A stretch of 64,000 nucleotides of DNA, taken from assembly GCF_024055715.1 (NCBI RefSeq), contig NZ_JAMXMV010000001.1:620001-684000 (forward strand), given 5' to 3'. Of the stretch, positions 25,203-34,023 are shown piece by piece. The first letter of the stretch is position 1, and every line of letters starts with the position of its first letter. This DNA is from Actinoallomurus soli. Its GTDB lineage: Bacteria; Actinomycetota; Actinomycetes; Streptosporangiales; Streptosporangiaceae. The notes beneath the pieces were generated by a model, which had not been told where the DNA came from, ran no database searches, and worked only from the letters and a program-made list of their open reading frames with translations. Both the position numbers and the translations under genes were made by a program.

Positions 25203-27602
25203 CTATTCCGTGCGCAGAGCGATCGCCGTCCGGGCCCGGGCGGCCCAGCCGGCGGGGAGCAGCGCCCCCGCCGTCGCGATGACCATCCCGCCCAGGACGA
25301 GCGGGATCAGCACGGGCAGGCCGTACACGGCGATGTCCGCCGCCGGGAACCGGGTTCCCGCGGCGTGGCCCATGACCGGCAGCACCTGGTCGTGCAGCGC
25401 CATACCGACCGGGACCCCGAGCGCGCTGGCGGACAGGCCGATTCCGGCGACCGACGTGATGACCATGGTGACCGTCTGCCTCGGTGACATGCCCAGTGCC
25501 TTGAGCACTCCGAGGTCGTGGACGCGTTCCCGGGTGTCGAGCACCACCGTGTTGAGCACGCCCAGACCGGCCACGGCGAGCAACAGGAGAGTGAGCATCG
25601 CGGCGAGCGCGTCCATGGCGATGACCGTGCCGCTCAGCTGCCCGGAATTGGCCTGGGCGGTGATGCCGAGCGGCTGCAGGGCCGCGTTCAGCGACGTCAG
25701 ATACCTCTGCGGATCGGTTCCTGGTCTCAGGTCGATATCGAACTCGACCGATTCCGGCAGGACAGGGGCACGGAGGCCGGCAAGAGACGAAGCGTCGGTC
25801 AGGATGACCATGCCCTCCTCGCGCAGGTCCAGCGCCTCGCCGACGATCCGCACCGGGGCGCTGCGGCCGTTCGCGGTCAAGGTGATGGTGTCCCCGAGAT
25901 GGGTCCCGGTCGCCTTGAGGAATCCGGAGGGGACCACCGCCTGGCCCGGGCCGCTCAACCATGATCCTGCGACCATCTGGTATGAACCCCACGAGTAGTC
26001 GCCCTGATAAGCGATCACGGTCGTCGTGCCGGCCCGTCCGGTCACGCTGACCCGGGCCTGGCCGGTGCTGAAGTACCTCCCGGTGCCCGGTTGCGCGCTG
26101 ATCTTCGCGGCGATCGCCTTGGGCCTCACGGCCGGCTTGATCGTCGGTGTCGCGGGCGGGCCGGTCGGGTCGGTTCCGGGGGCGGGCGGAGCAGGCGCGC
26201 CGAAGGCCTGGACGACGACGGCACCGGGGGTCCGGCGGCTCAGGCCGTTCTGGATGTCGTTGAGGGACATGGCGAGCCCCGCACCGAAGGTGATCCCGAT
26301 CGTGCCGAAGGCCACAGCCGTGGCCATCGTGGCCGACCGCGTGGGCCGGGAGAAGGGGGTGGCCAGACCGAGGCTGACCGGGCGCGGGAGTGGAAGCCGG
26401 CCCAGCAGGTACCGGACCGCGCGGCCACGTCCGGGCCGCGGGGTGCGGCCGACGGCGATCGCCTCGACGGTTCGCAGCCGCCCGGCACGCAGCGCGGGCA
26501 CCAACGCTGTGCCGGCGACCGCGGCGAGAGCGACGGCGGGGACTGCGAGGTCGATCCACGGGGCGACCGTCAGGCTCCCGGTGCCGTAGGCGCTCTCGGC
26601 CTCGCCCAGGACCGGGATCGACAGCAGGTCGCCGAAGACGACGCCGAGGACGGTACCGATGGTCGCGGGGATCAGTGCCTGCGCGACGTAGGCGCGGACG
26701 ACCTGTGCCGGGGTGAAGCCCAGGGACTTCAGGATGCCGATGCGCCGGGTCGCGGCGCTGACCGCACCGCTGACCACGACGCCGATGATCAGGATCGACA
26801 TGAACAAGCCGAGGACTCCGAAGGCGGTCACGAACGGAACGAACGTCGCCGAGGCGCGGCTCGCGGCCAGCTTGAGCTTCAGGTAGGACGCCGCTCCGGT
26901 CATCGACCCGGGCGGCACGGCAGCGGCGACCGCGGCACGATCGGCGCCGATCTGGGCGTCGGTGGCGGCGTGGTCGAAGCGGTAGAGCATCTGCCGGGTC
27001 GGTACGGCGCCGGGAGGGGTCAAGGCCACGAGCTGTGCCGGTGACACCCATGCCTCGGCGCTCATGCCTACCGACCTGGCCAACCCGACCACCGTCAGCG
27101 ACGGACGGCCCGGCAGGTCGGGGAACTCCATCCGGTCGCCGATGCCGAACGGCGCGTCGCCGTCGGGCAGCACGATCTGTCCTGTACCGGTGGCCCACCT
27201 GCCAGAGGTGAGGTCGAGGTCGTCGACCGGTCCGCCCGGATCGGCACGGCCGACGATCGTCATCGGCGGCAACCGGTCGCCCACCGGCATTCCGGAGTCG
27301 TTCGTGCCGACGTGCGGACGCAGGGAGAGAACCGGGAACGGCCCGGCGGCCGCCGTCACGCCGGAGACGTGCGCCGTCGCCGCGGCCTGCGCGGCGGTGA
27401 CCCGGGTCCCGTCGAACTGCGCGGTCAGGTGCGCGCCCTTCTGCTGGGCGAAGGCGTGGTCGAACGGTGCCTGCGACGCCACGAGAAGACCGGCGGCCAG
27501 TACCGACGCGGTGACCGCCATCATCGTGGTCAGTGTCATCACCAGGGTCTGGACCCGGCGCCGTCCGACACCGGCGCGGACCACCTTGCCCAGTGCGCTC
27601 AT
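25203..27602 (-). CDS. ABC transporter permease, double FtsX/MacB type
   Basis: 799 residues. An N-terminal helix (15-42) is followed by a large extracytoplasmic domain, three helices of a first FtsX unit (about 250-400), a second anchoring helix near 425, another extracytoplasmic domain, and a second FtsX unit to the end. The motifs RRIGILKSLGFTPAQVVRAYV and RVHDLGVLKALGMSPRQTVTMV are the paired coupling helices of FtsX domains. This architecture is a type VII mechanotransmission ABC permease with both halves in one chain. It overlaps its ATPase gene by four bases. With a histidine kinase/regulator pair divergently encoded upstream, it resembles antibiotic- or peptide-responsive export modules; the cargo is unknown. 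Confidence 0.9.
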   Translation of the reverse strand: MSALGKVVRAGVGRRRVQTLVMTLTTMMAVTASVLAAGLLVASQAPFDHAFAQQKGAHLTAQFDGTRVTAAQAAATAHVSGVTAAAGPFPVLSLRPHVGTNDSGMPVGDRLPPMTIVGRADPGGPVDDLDLTSGRWATGTGQIVLPDGDAPFGIGDRMEFPDLPGRPSLTVVGLARSVGMSAEAWVSPAQLVALTPPGAVPTRQMLYRFDHAATDAQIGADRAAVAAAVPPGSMTGAASYLKLKLAASRASATFVPFVTAFGVLGLFMSILIIGVVVSGAVSAATRRIGILKSLGFTPAQVVRAYVAQALIPATIGTVLGVVFGDLLSIPVLGEAESAYGTGSLTVAPWIDLAVPAVALAAVAGTALVPALRAGRLRTVEAIAVGRTPRPGRGRAVRYLLGRLPLPRPVSLGLATPFSRPTRSATMATAVAFGTIGITFGAGLAMSLNDIQNGLSRRTPGAVVVQAFGAPAPPAPGTDPTGPPATPTIKPAVRPKAIAAKISAQPGTGRYFSTGQARVSVTGRAGTTTVIAYQGDYSWGSYQMVAGSWLSGPGQAVVPSGFLKATGTHLGDTITLTANGRSAPVRIVGEALDLREEGMVILTDASSLAGLRAPVLPESVEFDIDLRPGTDPQRYLTSLNAALQPLGITAQANSGQLSGTVIAMDALAAMLTLLLLAVAGLGVLNTVVLDTRERVHDLGVLKALGMSPRQTVTMVITSVAGIGLSASALGVPVGMALHDQVLPVMGHAAGTRFPAADIAVYGLPVLIPLVLGGMVIATAGALLPAGWAARARTAIALRTE

Positions 27603-28288
27603 CGGGCCGCCGCCCGGACGTCACGGGCGATCCTGCCGTCGACGAGCTCGATGGTCCCGGTCGCGCACGATGCGGCGAGGGCGGTGTCGTGAGTGACCAG
27701 CAGGATCGTCTGCCCCGTGTGGTTCAGGTCGACCAGCAGTTCCCTCACGTCTGCCGCGGAGGCGCTGTCCAGCGCGCCGGTCGGCTCGTCGGCCAGCAGC
27801 AGCGGAGGGCGGTTCATGAGCGACCGGGCGACCGCGACGCGCTGACGTTCCCCGCCGGACAGCCGGCCGGGGAAGGCACGGGCGTGCCGGGCGATGCCGA
27901 GCTGCTCGAGCAGCTCGGCGGCGCGGGCACGCGCCTTGCCCCGGGGAACCCCGGCCAGCTGCGCCGGCAGCAGGACGTTGTCCTCCACGGTGAGGTCGTC
28001 CAGGAGGTTGAAGAACTGGAAGATCATGCCGATGCGTTCCCGGCGGTACTTCGCCAGGGCCGTCTCGCTCAACGAGTCGACGCGCACCCCGTCCACGGTG
28101 ACGCCGCCCTCGCTCGGCTTGTCCAGACCGGCGATCATGTTGAGCAGCGTCGACTTCCCGCTGCCCGACCGGCCGAGCACGGCCAGCGCCTCACCGGCAC
28201 GCACCTCCAGGCTCAGCCCGGCCAGCGCCGGCCGTCCTTCGTCATATCTCTTGCTCACGTCGCGGATCTCGATGATCGGCGCGTCCAC
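27599..28288 (-). CDS. ABC transporter ATP-binding protein (LolD/MacB type)
   Basis: 229 residues. Walker A GRSGSGKST, Q-loop MIFQFFNLLDDLTV, signature LSGGERQRVAVARSL, Walker B LLLADEPTGALD and switch His LLVTHD are intact. FNLL after the Q-loop is typical of the LolD/MacB/FtsE family that drives FtsX-type permeases. GTG at 28288 has GGAGG four bases upstream. Longer in-frame extensions to 28882 lie over the divergent histidine-kinase gene and are not coding. Confidence 0.93.
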   Translation of the reverse strand: MDAPIIEIRDVSKRYDEGRPALAGLSLEVRAGEALAVLGRSGSGKSTLLNMIAGLDKPSEGGVTVDGVRVDSLSETALAKYRRERIGMIFQFFNLLDDLTVEDNVLLPAQLAGVPRGKARARAAELLEQLGIARHARAFPGRLSGGERQRVAVARSLMNRPPLLLADEPTGALDSASAADVRELLVDLNHTGQTILLVTHDTALAASCATGTIELVDGRIARDVRAAAR

Positions 28289-28492
28289 GGGCCCTCCAGG
28301 GATCGGTCGGTATCGACGCGACCCGACGCTAGGAGCGGCCCAGGAGCCGGCGCGTCGGCAGCCGTGACGAACTCCCGTCCTCCACCCGGCCGATGAGGGA
28401 TTCGCGTCATCACTGCGATGTACGTCGCGCGCCGCGAGCCGGTCATCACCGGGACGGATGTGCCGGTCCAGGCGGCTTGGGAGACTGAGCCC

Positions 28493-29797
28493 GTGAACAG
28501 GGCTGAGATCACCGGACGCCTGCGAGCCCGCGTCGCCACGCTGTGGCGGGTCACGAGTCCGCCGCCGCCTCTCTCGGGCTGGGCGTGGGCGGCCGACGCG
28601 CTTCTCGCCCTGGTCCTGGCCATCGGTGTGCTGAGCGTGCACCCGAGCGGGTCCGGCCCAGGTCCCGTGCCGGTGCAGGACATACCGGTCCCGGTGACCT
28701 CCGGGGGCGGTCCCCCGGTTCCCCCGCCCCCGCCTCCCGGTCCCGCACAGCTTCACGGGGCCCACCCGTTCTGGCATCTGGTCCTGGCGGTCGCGATCGG
28801 GATCCCGCTGGTGGCACGCCGCCGATACCCACTCGCGGCGTTCTGGGTGGTGCTCGGAGCGACGCAGCTCTTGCGCGTCCATCCGGGCTACGACCCGTCA
28901 TTCATCTTCGCCGCCTGTCTGATCGCCGCCTACAGCGCGGTGATGTACAGCCCGTACCGATCGCTGGCGCTGGCGAGCGCCCTGGTGGGCGCCGGTCTGA
29001 TCACCGGGGGCCACAAGACGGTCGTGCCCTCCATCAGGCCCGGCCTGGTGACGTTCCTCATCCTGATCCCGGCCGGACTCGCGGCCAACGCGATCCACAC
29101 CTGGAAACAGCGCGTACAGACCCTCGAGGTCGAGCAGGAGGCCGCCACGCGGCACGCGGTGGAGCTGGAGCGTTCCCGGATCGCGCAGGAGCTGCACGAC
29201 GTGGTCACCCACAATGTCAGCATGATGGTCGTGCAGGCCGGGGCCGCCCGCAAGGTGATGAGCACGGCGCCCGAGCGGGCGGAACAGGCGCTGCTGGCCG
29301 TCGAATCCGGCGGGCGCGCCGCGATGACCGAGCTGCGCCACGTCATGGGCCTGCTGACCATGAACGGCGACGATCCGGACCAGGTGGCCCCCGAAGACCT
29401 CGCCCCGCCGCCGGGCCTCGACCGGGTGGCGGCGCTCACCGTCCGGGTCCGCGAGTCCGGCGTGCCCGTCGAACTCACCGTGACCGGCTCCGCGGTGCCG
29501 CTGCCCGCGGGCGTCGACCTGGCGGCGTACCGCGTCATCCAGGAGGCGCTGACCAACACCGTCAAGCACGCCGCCGGCGCCCGCGTGCGGGTCACGGTCG
29601 CGTACGCTCCGGACGAGCTTCGCGTGGAGGTCATCGACACGGGTGGCACGCCGACCGCGGCGGCGCGCTCCGGGAGCGGCCGGGGACTGATCGGCCTGCG
29701 CGAACGCCTCGCCGTCTACGGAGGCAGGTTCGAGGCAGGGCGGCTCCCCACCGGCGGGTACCACGTCCGCGCCGTGCTCCCGCTGGGGGAAGAGTGA
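28493..29797 (+). CDS. Sensor histidine kinase, HisKA_3 (NarL-type) family
   Basis: About 434 residues. Membrane helices lie at about 35-50, 95-110, 112-130, 136-152, 160-173 and 183-200, with a Pro-rich loop (65-85) after the first. The dimerisation domain holds the phosphorylated His235 in ERSRIAQELHDVVTHNVSM. The HATPase domain has the N-box QEALTNTVKHA and glycine box GSGRGLIGLRERL. GTG at 28493 is chosen for GGGAG nine bases upstream; ATG at 28418 is possible. It pairs with the LuxR-type regulator immediately downstream and is divergent from the ABC exporter. Confidence 0.9.
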   Translation: MNRAEITGRLRARVATLWRVTSPPPPLSGWAWAADALLALVLAIGVLSVHPSGSGPGPVPVQDIPVPVTSGGGPPVPPPPPPGPAQLHGAHPFWHLVLAVAIGIPLVARRRYPLAAFWVVLGATQLLRVHPGYDPSFIFAACLIAAYSAVMYSPYRSLALASALVGAGLITGGHKTVVPSIRPGLVTFLILIPAGLAANAIHTWKQRVQTLEVEQEAATRHAVELERSRIAQELHDVVTHNVSMMVVQAGAARKVMSTAPERAEQALLAVESGGRAAMTELRHVMGLLTMNGDDPDQVAPEDLAPPPGLDRVAALTVRVRESGVPVELTVTGSAVPLPAGVDLAAYRVIQEALTNTVKHAAGARVRVTVAYAPDELRVEVIDTGGTPTAAARSGSGRGLIGLRERLAVYGGRFEAGRLPTGGYHVRAVLPLGEE

Positions 29798-29852
29798 GCG
29801 AGCGGCCGACGAGCACACTGCCTCTGGTCACTCCTCCGGCGAAGGACGGCGC

Positions 29853-30557
29853 GTGAGCGAGCGAGCCATGGGCGAGGCCCTGCGGGTGGTCATCGCCGAC
29901 GATCAGGCGCTCGTCCGCACCGGGTTCGCGATGATCCTGGCCGCCGAGGGGATCGATGTCGTCGGTGAGGCCGCCGACGGCGCGCAGGCTGTCGACGAGG
30001 TTCGCAGAACCCGGCCCGACGTCGTCCTCATGGACATCCGGATGCCCGAGGTCGACGGGCTGGAGGCCACGCGGCGCATCCTGTCCGCCGGCTCGCACGC
30101 GCCGCGCGTCATCATCCTGACCACGTTCGACCTCGACCGGTACGTCTACGCGGCGCTCGCCGCAGGCGCCAGCGGGTTCCTCCTCAAGGACGTCTCACCC
30201 GAGCACCTGGTCGCCGCCGTCCGGCTGGTCCGGTCCGGTGACGCGCTGCTCGCCCCGAGCATCACCCGTCGCCTCATCGAGCGGTTCGCCCGTCACGACG
30301 ACCAGCGCCCGACCCTGCATCGCGACCTGTCGACGCTCACGCCACGAGAGCTCGACGTACTCCGGCTGCTGGCCCGCGGGCTCAGCAACGCCGAGCTCGC
30401 CGGCAGGCTGCAGGTCAGCGACGCGACCGTGAAGACCCACGTGACACGGATCCTGTCCAAGCTCGGCCTCCGCGACCGCGCCCAGGCGATCGTCGTCGCC
30501 TACGAGACGGGCCTCGTCGTCCCGGGAGGAGCCGGGGGTGTGGAGAGCGTGACGTGA
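29853..30557 (+). CDS. LuxR/NarL-family response regulator
   Basis: 234 residues. The receiver domain has the acidic pocket IADDQ, phosphoacceptor Asp61 in VVLMDIRMP and Lys in FLLKD. The C-terminal LuxR helix-turn-helix reads LTPRELDVLRLLARGLSNAELAGRLQVSDATVKTHV. GTG at 29853 has AAGGA upstream; the internal ATG at 29868 is an alternative. It is the cognate partner of the kinase encoded 55 bp upstream, and the likely target is the divergent ABC exporter operon. Confidence 0.93.
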   Translation: MSERAMGEALRVVIADDQALVRTGFAMILAAEGIDVVGEAADGAQAVDEVRRTRPDVVLMDIRMPEVDGLEATRRILSAGSHAPRVIILTTFDLDRYVYAALAAGASGFLLKDVSPEHLVAAVRLVRSGDALLAPSITRRLIERFARHDDQRPTLHRDLSTLTPRELDVLRLLARGLSNAELAGRLQVSDATVKTHVTRILSKLGLRDRAQAIVVAYETGLVVPGGAGGVESVT

Positions 30558-30721
30558 CTCCGGATCGGTACGTATGGTGACATCCGGCACTGCCGAATCG
30601 GTGACGTCCTGTGCGCGTGCCCGGTCGGCGGGGCATGCTCTTTCGGTGTAGGCTCGCGCGGTCCGGGCGGCGGCGGCCGACGACGCAGTTCACGACAAGG
30701 CCGATATCCCCGGAGATCTTG

Positions 30722-32248
30722 ATGGGGCGAGTGGACCGTTCACTGGAAGCGGATCGTGCACCGATGGAACGCGGCGTCGTCGCGTTGCTGGGCAACTGGC
30801 CGGCCGGCCGTGGCCCGCTCTACCAGCGCCTGGCCGACGCGGTGCGCCGCGCGGTCGAGGACGGCCTGCTGCATCCCGGAGACCGCATGCCGTCCGAGCG
30901 CCGTCTCGCCGACGCGCTCCGCGTGAGCCGGACCACGGTGGTCGGGGCCTACGACCGGCTGCGCTCGGACGGGCTGCTCGTGAGCCGGCGGGGCAGCGGC
31001 ACGCGGATCGCGGCGACCGCACGCCCGCACCGCCGCGTCATGGACCGCCGGGTGCCGGGCGGGACCGCGACGGCCGTGTTCCAGCGGCTGATCGACGGAC
31101 CGGACCAGGTGATCTCCCTGACCACTACGGTCGAGGGCGCCGTTCCGGAGCTGGAGGAGGTGCTGCGCGACCTCGCCGCCGAGGACCTGACCGACCTGCT
31201 GGCCGACCCCGGCTACCATCCGTGCGGTCTGCCCGAGCTGCGCACCGTGCTGGCGGAGCGGATGACCCGCGACGGCCTGCCCACCGTCGCCGACGAGATC
31301 CTCGTGACGACCGGGGCGCACCAGGCCATCGCGCTCGTCGCCGACCTGTACCTCGGCTCGGGCGGCACCGTGCTCGTGGAGACGCCGAACTGGCCCGGTT
31401 GCCTCGACGTCTTCCGTGCCCGCGGCGCGCGGCTGCGCATGGTGCCGGTGGACGACGAGGGCGCCGACGCCGACGCCGTGGCGGCGGCCCTGGCGGCCGG
31501 ATCGCCCCGGCTGCTCTACGTGATGCCGACCTACCACAACCCGACCGGCGTGCTGATGTCGGCGGCCCGGCGGCGGCGCATCGCCGAACTGGCCGCCCGC
31601 CACGACGTTCCGGTGCTGGAGGACAACGCCTACGTCCGGTACGAGGAGTCGGCGGAGCCGCTGCGGCCGCTGGCCGGGTATGCGCCGCCGGGCGCGGAGG
31701 TGCTGTCGGTGGGTTCGCTGGCCAAGACGGTGTGGGCCGGGCTGCGGATCGGGTGGGTGCGCGCCCCCGCCGAGGTCGTGCAGCGCCTCGCGCGGCGGAA
31801 GGTGCTGGCCGACATCGCCGGCCCGGTGCTCGACCAGGCCCTGGCCGCCCGGCTCGTTCCCCGGCTGGAGGAGATCACGCGCGCTCGCGCCCCGGAGCTG
31901 GCCCGGCGCCTCGACCACGTGGAGGCGCTGCTCCGCGACCGGCTGCCCCGCTGGCGGTGGCGCCGCCCGGACGGCGGCGGCGCGCTGTGGATCGAGCTGC
32001 CCGGCGTGGACGCCGACACTTTCGCGCAGGTGGCGCTCAGGCACGGGGTCGAGGTGGTGCCCGGGTCGGTGATGGACCCCGGCCGGGCGCACGACTCCCA
32101 CATCCGGGTCCCCTTCACGCTGCCCCGGGAACGGCTCGACGTGCTCGTGCACCGGCTCGCCCGCGCCTGGGCCGAGATCGAGCGCGACGGCCCGGTGGCG
32201 GCTCGGGACGGGGGCGGGACCGAGCGCGGCGGGCCGATCGTGGCGTAG
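30722..32248 (+). CDS. MocR-type GntR regulator with aminotransferase domain
   Basis: About 508 residues. An N-terminal GntR winged helix (about 20-95; MPSERRLADALRVSRTTVVGAYDRL) is joined to a fold-type I PLP aminotransferase-like domain (about 115-500). The PLP lysine lies in GSLAKTVWAGLRIGW. PdxR and GabR are the known members and regulate vitamin B6 or GABA genes. ATG at 30722 follows GGAG at six bases. The neighbours do not include pdx genes; the flanking operon does contain a PLP enzyme (TrpB2-like), which may be a coincidence. Confidence 0.9.
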   Translation: MGRVDRSLEADRAPMERGVVALLGNWPAGRGPLYQRLADAVRRAVEDGLLHPGDRMPSERRLADALRVSRTTVVGAYDRLRSDGLLVSRRGSGTRIAATARPHRRVMDRRVPGGTATAVFQRLIDGPDQVISLTTTVEGAVPELEEVLRDLAAEDLTDLLADPGYHPCGLPELRTVLAERMTRDGLPTVADEILVTTGAHQAIALVADLYLGSGGTVLVETPNWPGCLDVFRARGARLRMVPVDDEGADADAVAAALAAGSPRLLYVMPTYHNPTGVLMSAARRRRIAELAARHDVPVLEDNAYVRYEESAEPLRPLAGYAPPGAEVLSVGSLAKTVWAGLRIGWVRAPAEVVQRLARRKVLADIAGPVLDQALAARLVPRLEEITRARAPELARRLDHVEALLRDRLPRWRWRRPDGGGALWIELPGVDADTFAQVALRHGVEVVPGSVMDPGRAHDSHIRVPFTLPRERLDVLVHRLARAWAEIERDGPVAARDGGGTERGGPIVA

Positions 32249-32270
32249 GACGGGAGCGGGTCCCTGCGGG

Positions 32271-32735
32271 TCACCGTTTGACCAGGTCGGCGAAGACCGG
32301 CCGCACCACCTCGATCAGGTCGGCGGCCTGTGCCGTCAGGGTCTCGTCGGCCCGGCCGCTGCCGAAGTGGACCGTCGCCATGTCGCGCACGGAGACGTCG
32401 AAGACGATCTGGGTGCCGGGCAGGCCGGTCAGGGGGCTGACACCGCCGGGCTCCATGCCGAGCTCCGCCAGGTCGCCGGGCCCGGCCTGGCGCAGGGCCG
32501 CCCTCGGCAGCCCGGCGGCCTTGGCGAGCGGGCCGTAGGCGACGCGGGACAGGATCGGCAGCGAGGCGAGGACGAATCCCGTCTCGGAGCGGAACGCCAT
32601 CGTCTTGAGGAGGAGCTCCGGCGGCAGTTTCAGCTCCCGTTCGATGTCCTCATAGGTGCGGATCGGCGGGTGCGTGAACGAGGAGAACGCGATGCCGGCC
32701 GCGCTCAGCATCTCCGCCGGAGTGGGCAGCGTCAT
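32271..32735 (-). CDS. YbaK/ProX-family aminoacyl-tRNA deacylase-like protein
   Basis: 154 residues of the YbaK/EbsC domain family. Family members hydrolyse mischarged tRNAs such as Cys-tRNA(Pro) or Ala-tRNA(Pro) in trans. The characteristic lysine is probably in ELLLKTMAFRSE, and the closing region has GSGRADETLTAQAADLI. It is the last gene of the pyrrole-operon strand: its ATG overlaps the MaoC-fold stop (ATGA). A deacylase here could be a passenger, or could hydrolyse an aminoacyl/prolyl adduct; the latter is speculative. Confidence 0.75.
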   Translation of the reverse strand: MTLPTPAEMLSAAGIAFSSFTHPPIRTYEDIERELKLPPELLLKTMAFRSETGFVLASLPILSRVAYGPLAKAAGLPRAALRQAGPGDLAELGMEPGGVSPLTGLPGTQIVFDVSVRDMATVHFGSGRADETLTAQAADLIEVVRPVFADLVKR

Positions 32736-33154
32736 GCGGAGGACATTACGCGTCTCCTGACGAGGCTGTAAAAGGTCATGCGCATCACCGGCCGGTCCCG
32801 GTCATCGGAGAGCTCACCGCGCTGCCGGACGACACCGCAGTCCGGCCGGGACAGCGACGGTGCGACGTCGAGCACCGTCGCCCTGCCCGAGAGCACGTCG
32901 CCGGGCCGGACGGGGCGCAGCCAGGCCAGCTCGTCGATGCCCGGGGAGAGGTCCACGGCCGTGTCCCGCAGCACGGCGTCGACGTACAGGCGCATGAACA
33001 CGCCGGCCACCTGCCAGCCGCTGGCGATCGTGCCGTCGAGGTGCGGGACCTGCGGATCGTACGACCGGGCGAACCGCGTGATGTCCGCCTCCGACAGGCT
33101 CATGCGGCCGAGCTCGTGGACCTCGCCGATCCGGACGTCCTCCAGGTGCCGCAT
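32732..33154 (-). CDS. MaoC-fold (hotdog) dehydratase-like protein
   Basis: 140 residues with a single hotdog domain. ITRFARSYDPQVPHLD matches the MaoC hydratase active site, in which Asp and His of D-P-x(3)-H activate water; here the spacing is D-P-Q-V-P-H. The substrate strand is WLRPVRPGDVLSGRATV. Such proteins hydrate enoyl thioesters. Its start overlaps the amidohydrolase stop (TGATG) and its stop overlaps the YbaK-like start, so it is translationally coupled on both sides. Confidence 0.8.
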   Translation of the reverse strand: MRHLEDVRIGEVHELGRMSLSEADITRFARSYDPQVPHLDGTIASGWQVAGVFMRLYVDAVLRDTAVDLSPGIDELAWLRPVRPGDVLSGRATVLDVAPSLSRPDCGVVRQRGELSDDRDRPVMRMTFYSLVRRRVMSSA

Positions 33155-34023
33155 CAGGTGAACCTCCCGAACAGGGCCCGTGCGTGATCCGGACCGCTCA
33201 TCGCGCGCAGCGTCGAGGCCACCACCGGCTCGGGCATGAACGGATAGTCGGTGCCGAACAGGATGTGCGACTCGTCGGTGACCGTCCGCAGGCAGGCCAG
33301 CGCGCCCGCCGACGCGGACTGCGCCATCTCGTAGTACGGCCGGCGCAGGTCGTCGCGCACCTGTCGCGCGTCGGCGCCGGGGACGACCCACTCGCCGGCC
33401 AGCTCGAACCGCTGGGCGAGGTACGGGACCGCGCCGCCGCCGTGCGCCAGGATGAACCTGACGTCCGGGCAGCGGCGCAGCGTGCCGCCGAACAGCAGGC
33501 CCGCCACCGCCCGGGTGGTGTCCATGACGAAGTCGACGAGAGGCGGCGGGACGCCCGGTCCGGTGCAGGAGCATCCGTACGCCGGGTTGGGATGCACGAA
33601 GACCACCGCCCGCCGCCGGTTCAGCTCGTCGAAGAGCGGCGCCAGCGACGGGTCGCCCAGCAGCCGGCCGTCGGGCAGGCTGGCGCTCAGCACCACGCCG
33701 TCCATCTCCAGGACGTCCAGGGCATGGGCGAGCTCGTCGAACATCGCGTCCGGATCGCCCATCGGCAGCGAGGCCAGCCCGGCGAACCGGTCGCCGAGGA
33801 GTTCGGCGGTCCACTCGTTCACCCGCCGGACCAGCCCGGCCGACGGCCGGGCCGCGTCCGGCAGCAGCACCGACAGCACCGCCCCGTCCAGGCCGTTCCG
33901 GTCCAGGACCCGGAGCGAGTCCTCCGGCGTCCACGTGGGCACCGGCACGCCCGGGGCCATCTCGGCGACGCCGAGCTCGTCGGCCAGCCGGGCGTGGTAG
34001 GCGTGGTGGTGGACGTCGATCAC
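33154..34023 (-). CDS. ACMSD-type amidohydrolase/decarboxylase
   Basis: 289 residues, amidohydrolase_2 fold. Metal-binding residues are visible in order: DVHHHAY (H-x-H), [19 protein letters not shown] and FGTDYPF (catalytic Asp). This set defines the 2-amino-3-carboxymuconate semialdehyde decarboxylase / gamma-resorcylate decarboxylase group, which mostly performs metal-dependent, non-oxidative decarboxylation and sometimes hydrolysis. The GTG start overlaps the TrpB2-like stop by four bases. In a pathway that begins with a carboxylated heteroaromatic, decarboxylation is a plausible role; the substrate is inferred, not shown. Confidence 0.85.
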   Translation of the reverse strand: MIDVHHHAYHARLADELGVAEMAPGVPVPTWTPEDSLRVLDRNGLDGAVLSVLLPDAARPSAGLVRRVNEWTAELLGDRFAGLASLPMGDPDAMFDELAHALDVLEMDGVVLSASLPDGRLLGDPSLAPLFDELNRRRAVVFVHPNPAYGCSCTGPGVPPPLVDFVMDTTRAVAGLLFGGTLRRCPDVRFILAHGGGAVPYLAQRFELAGEWVVPGADARQVRDDLRRPYYEMAQSASAGALACLRTVTDESHILFGTDYPFMPEPVVASTLRAMSGPDHARALFGRFT

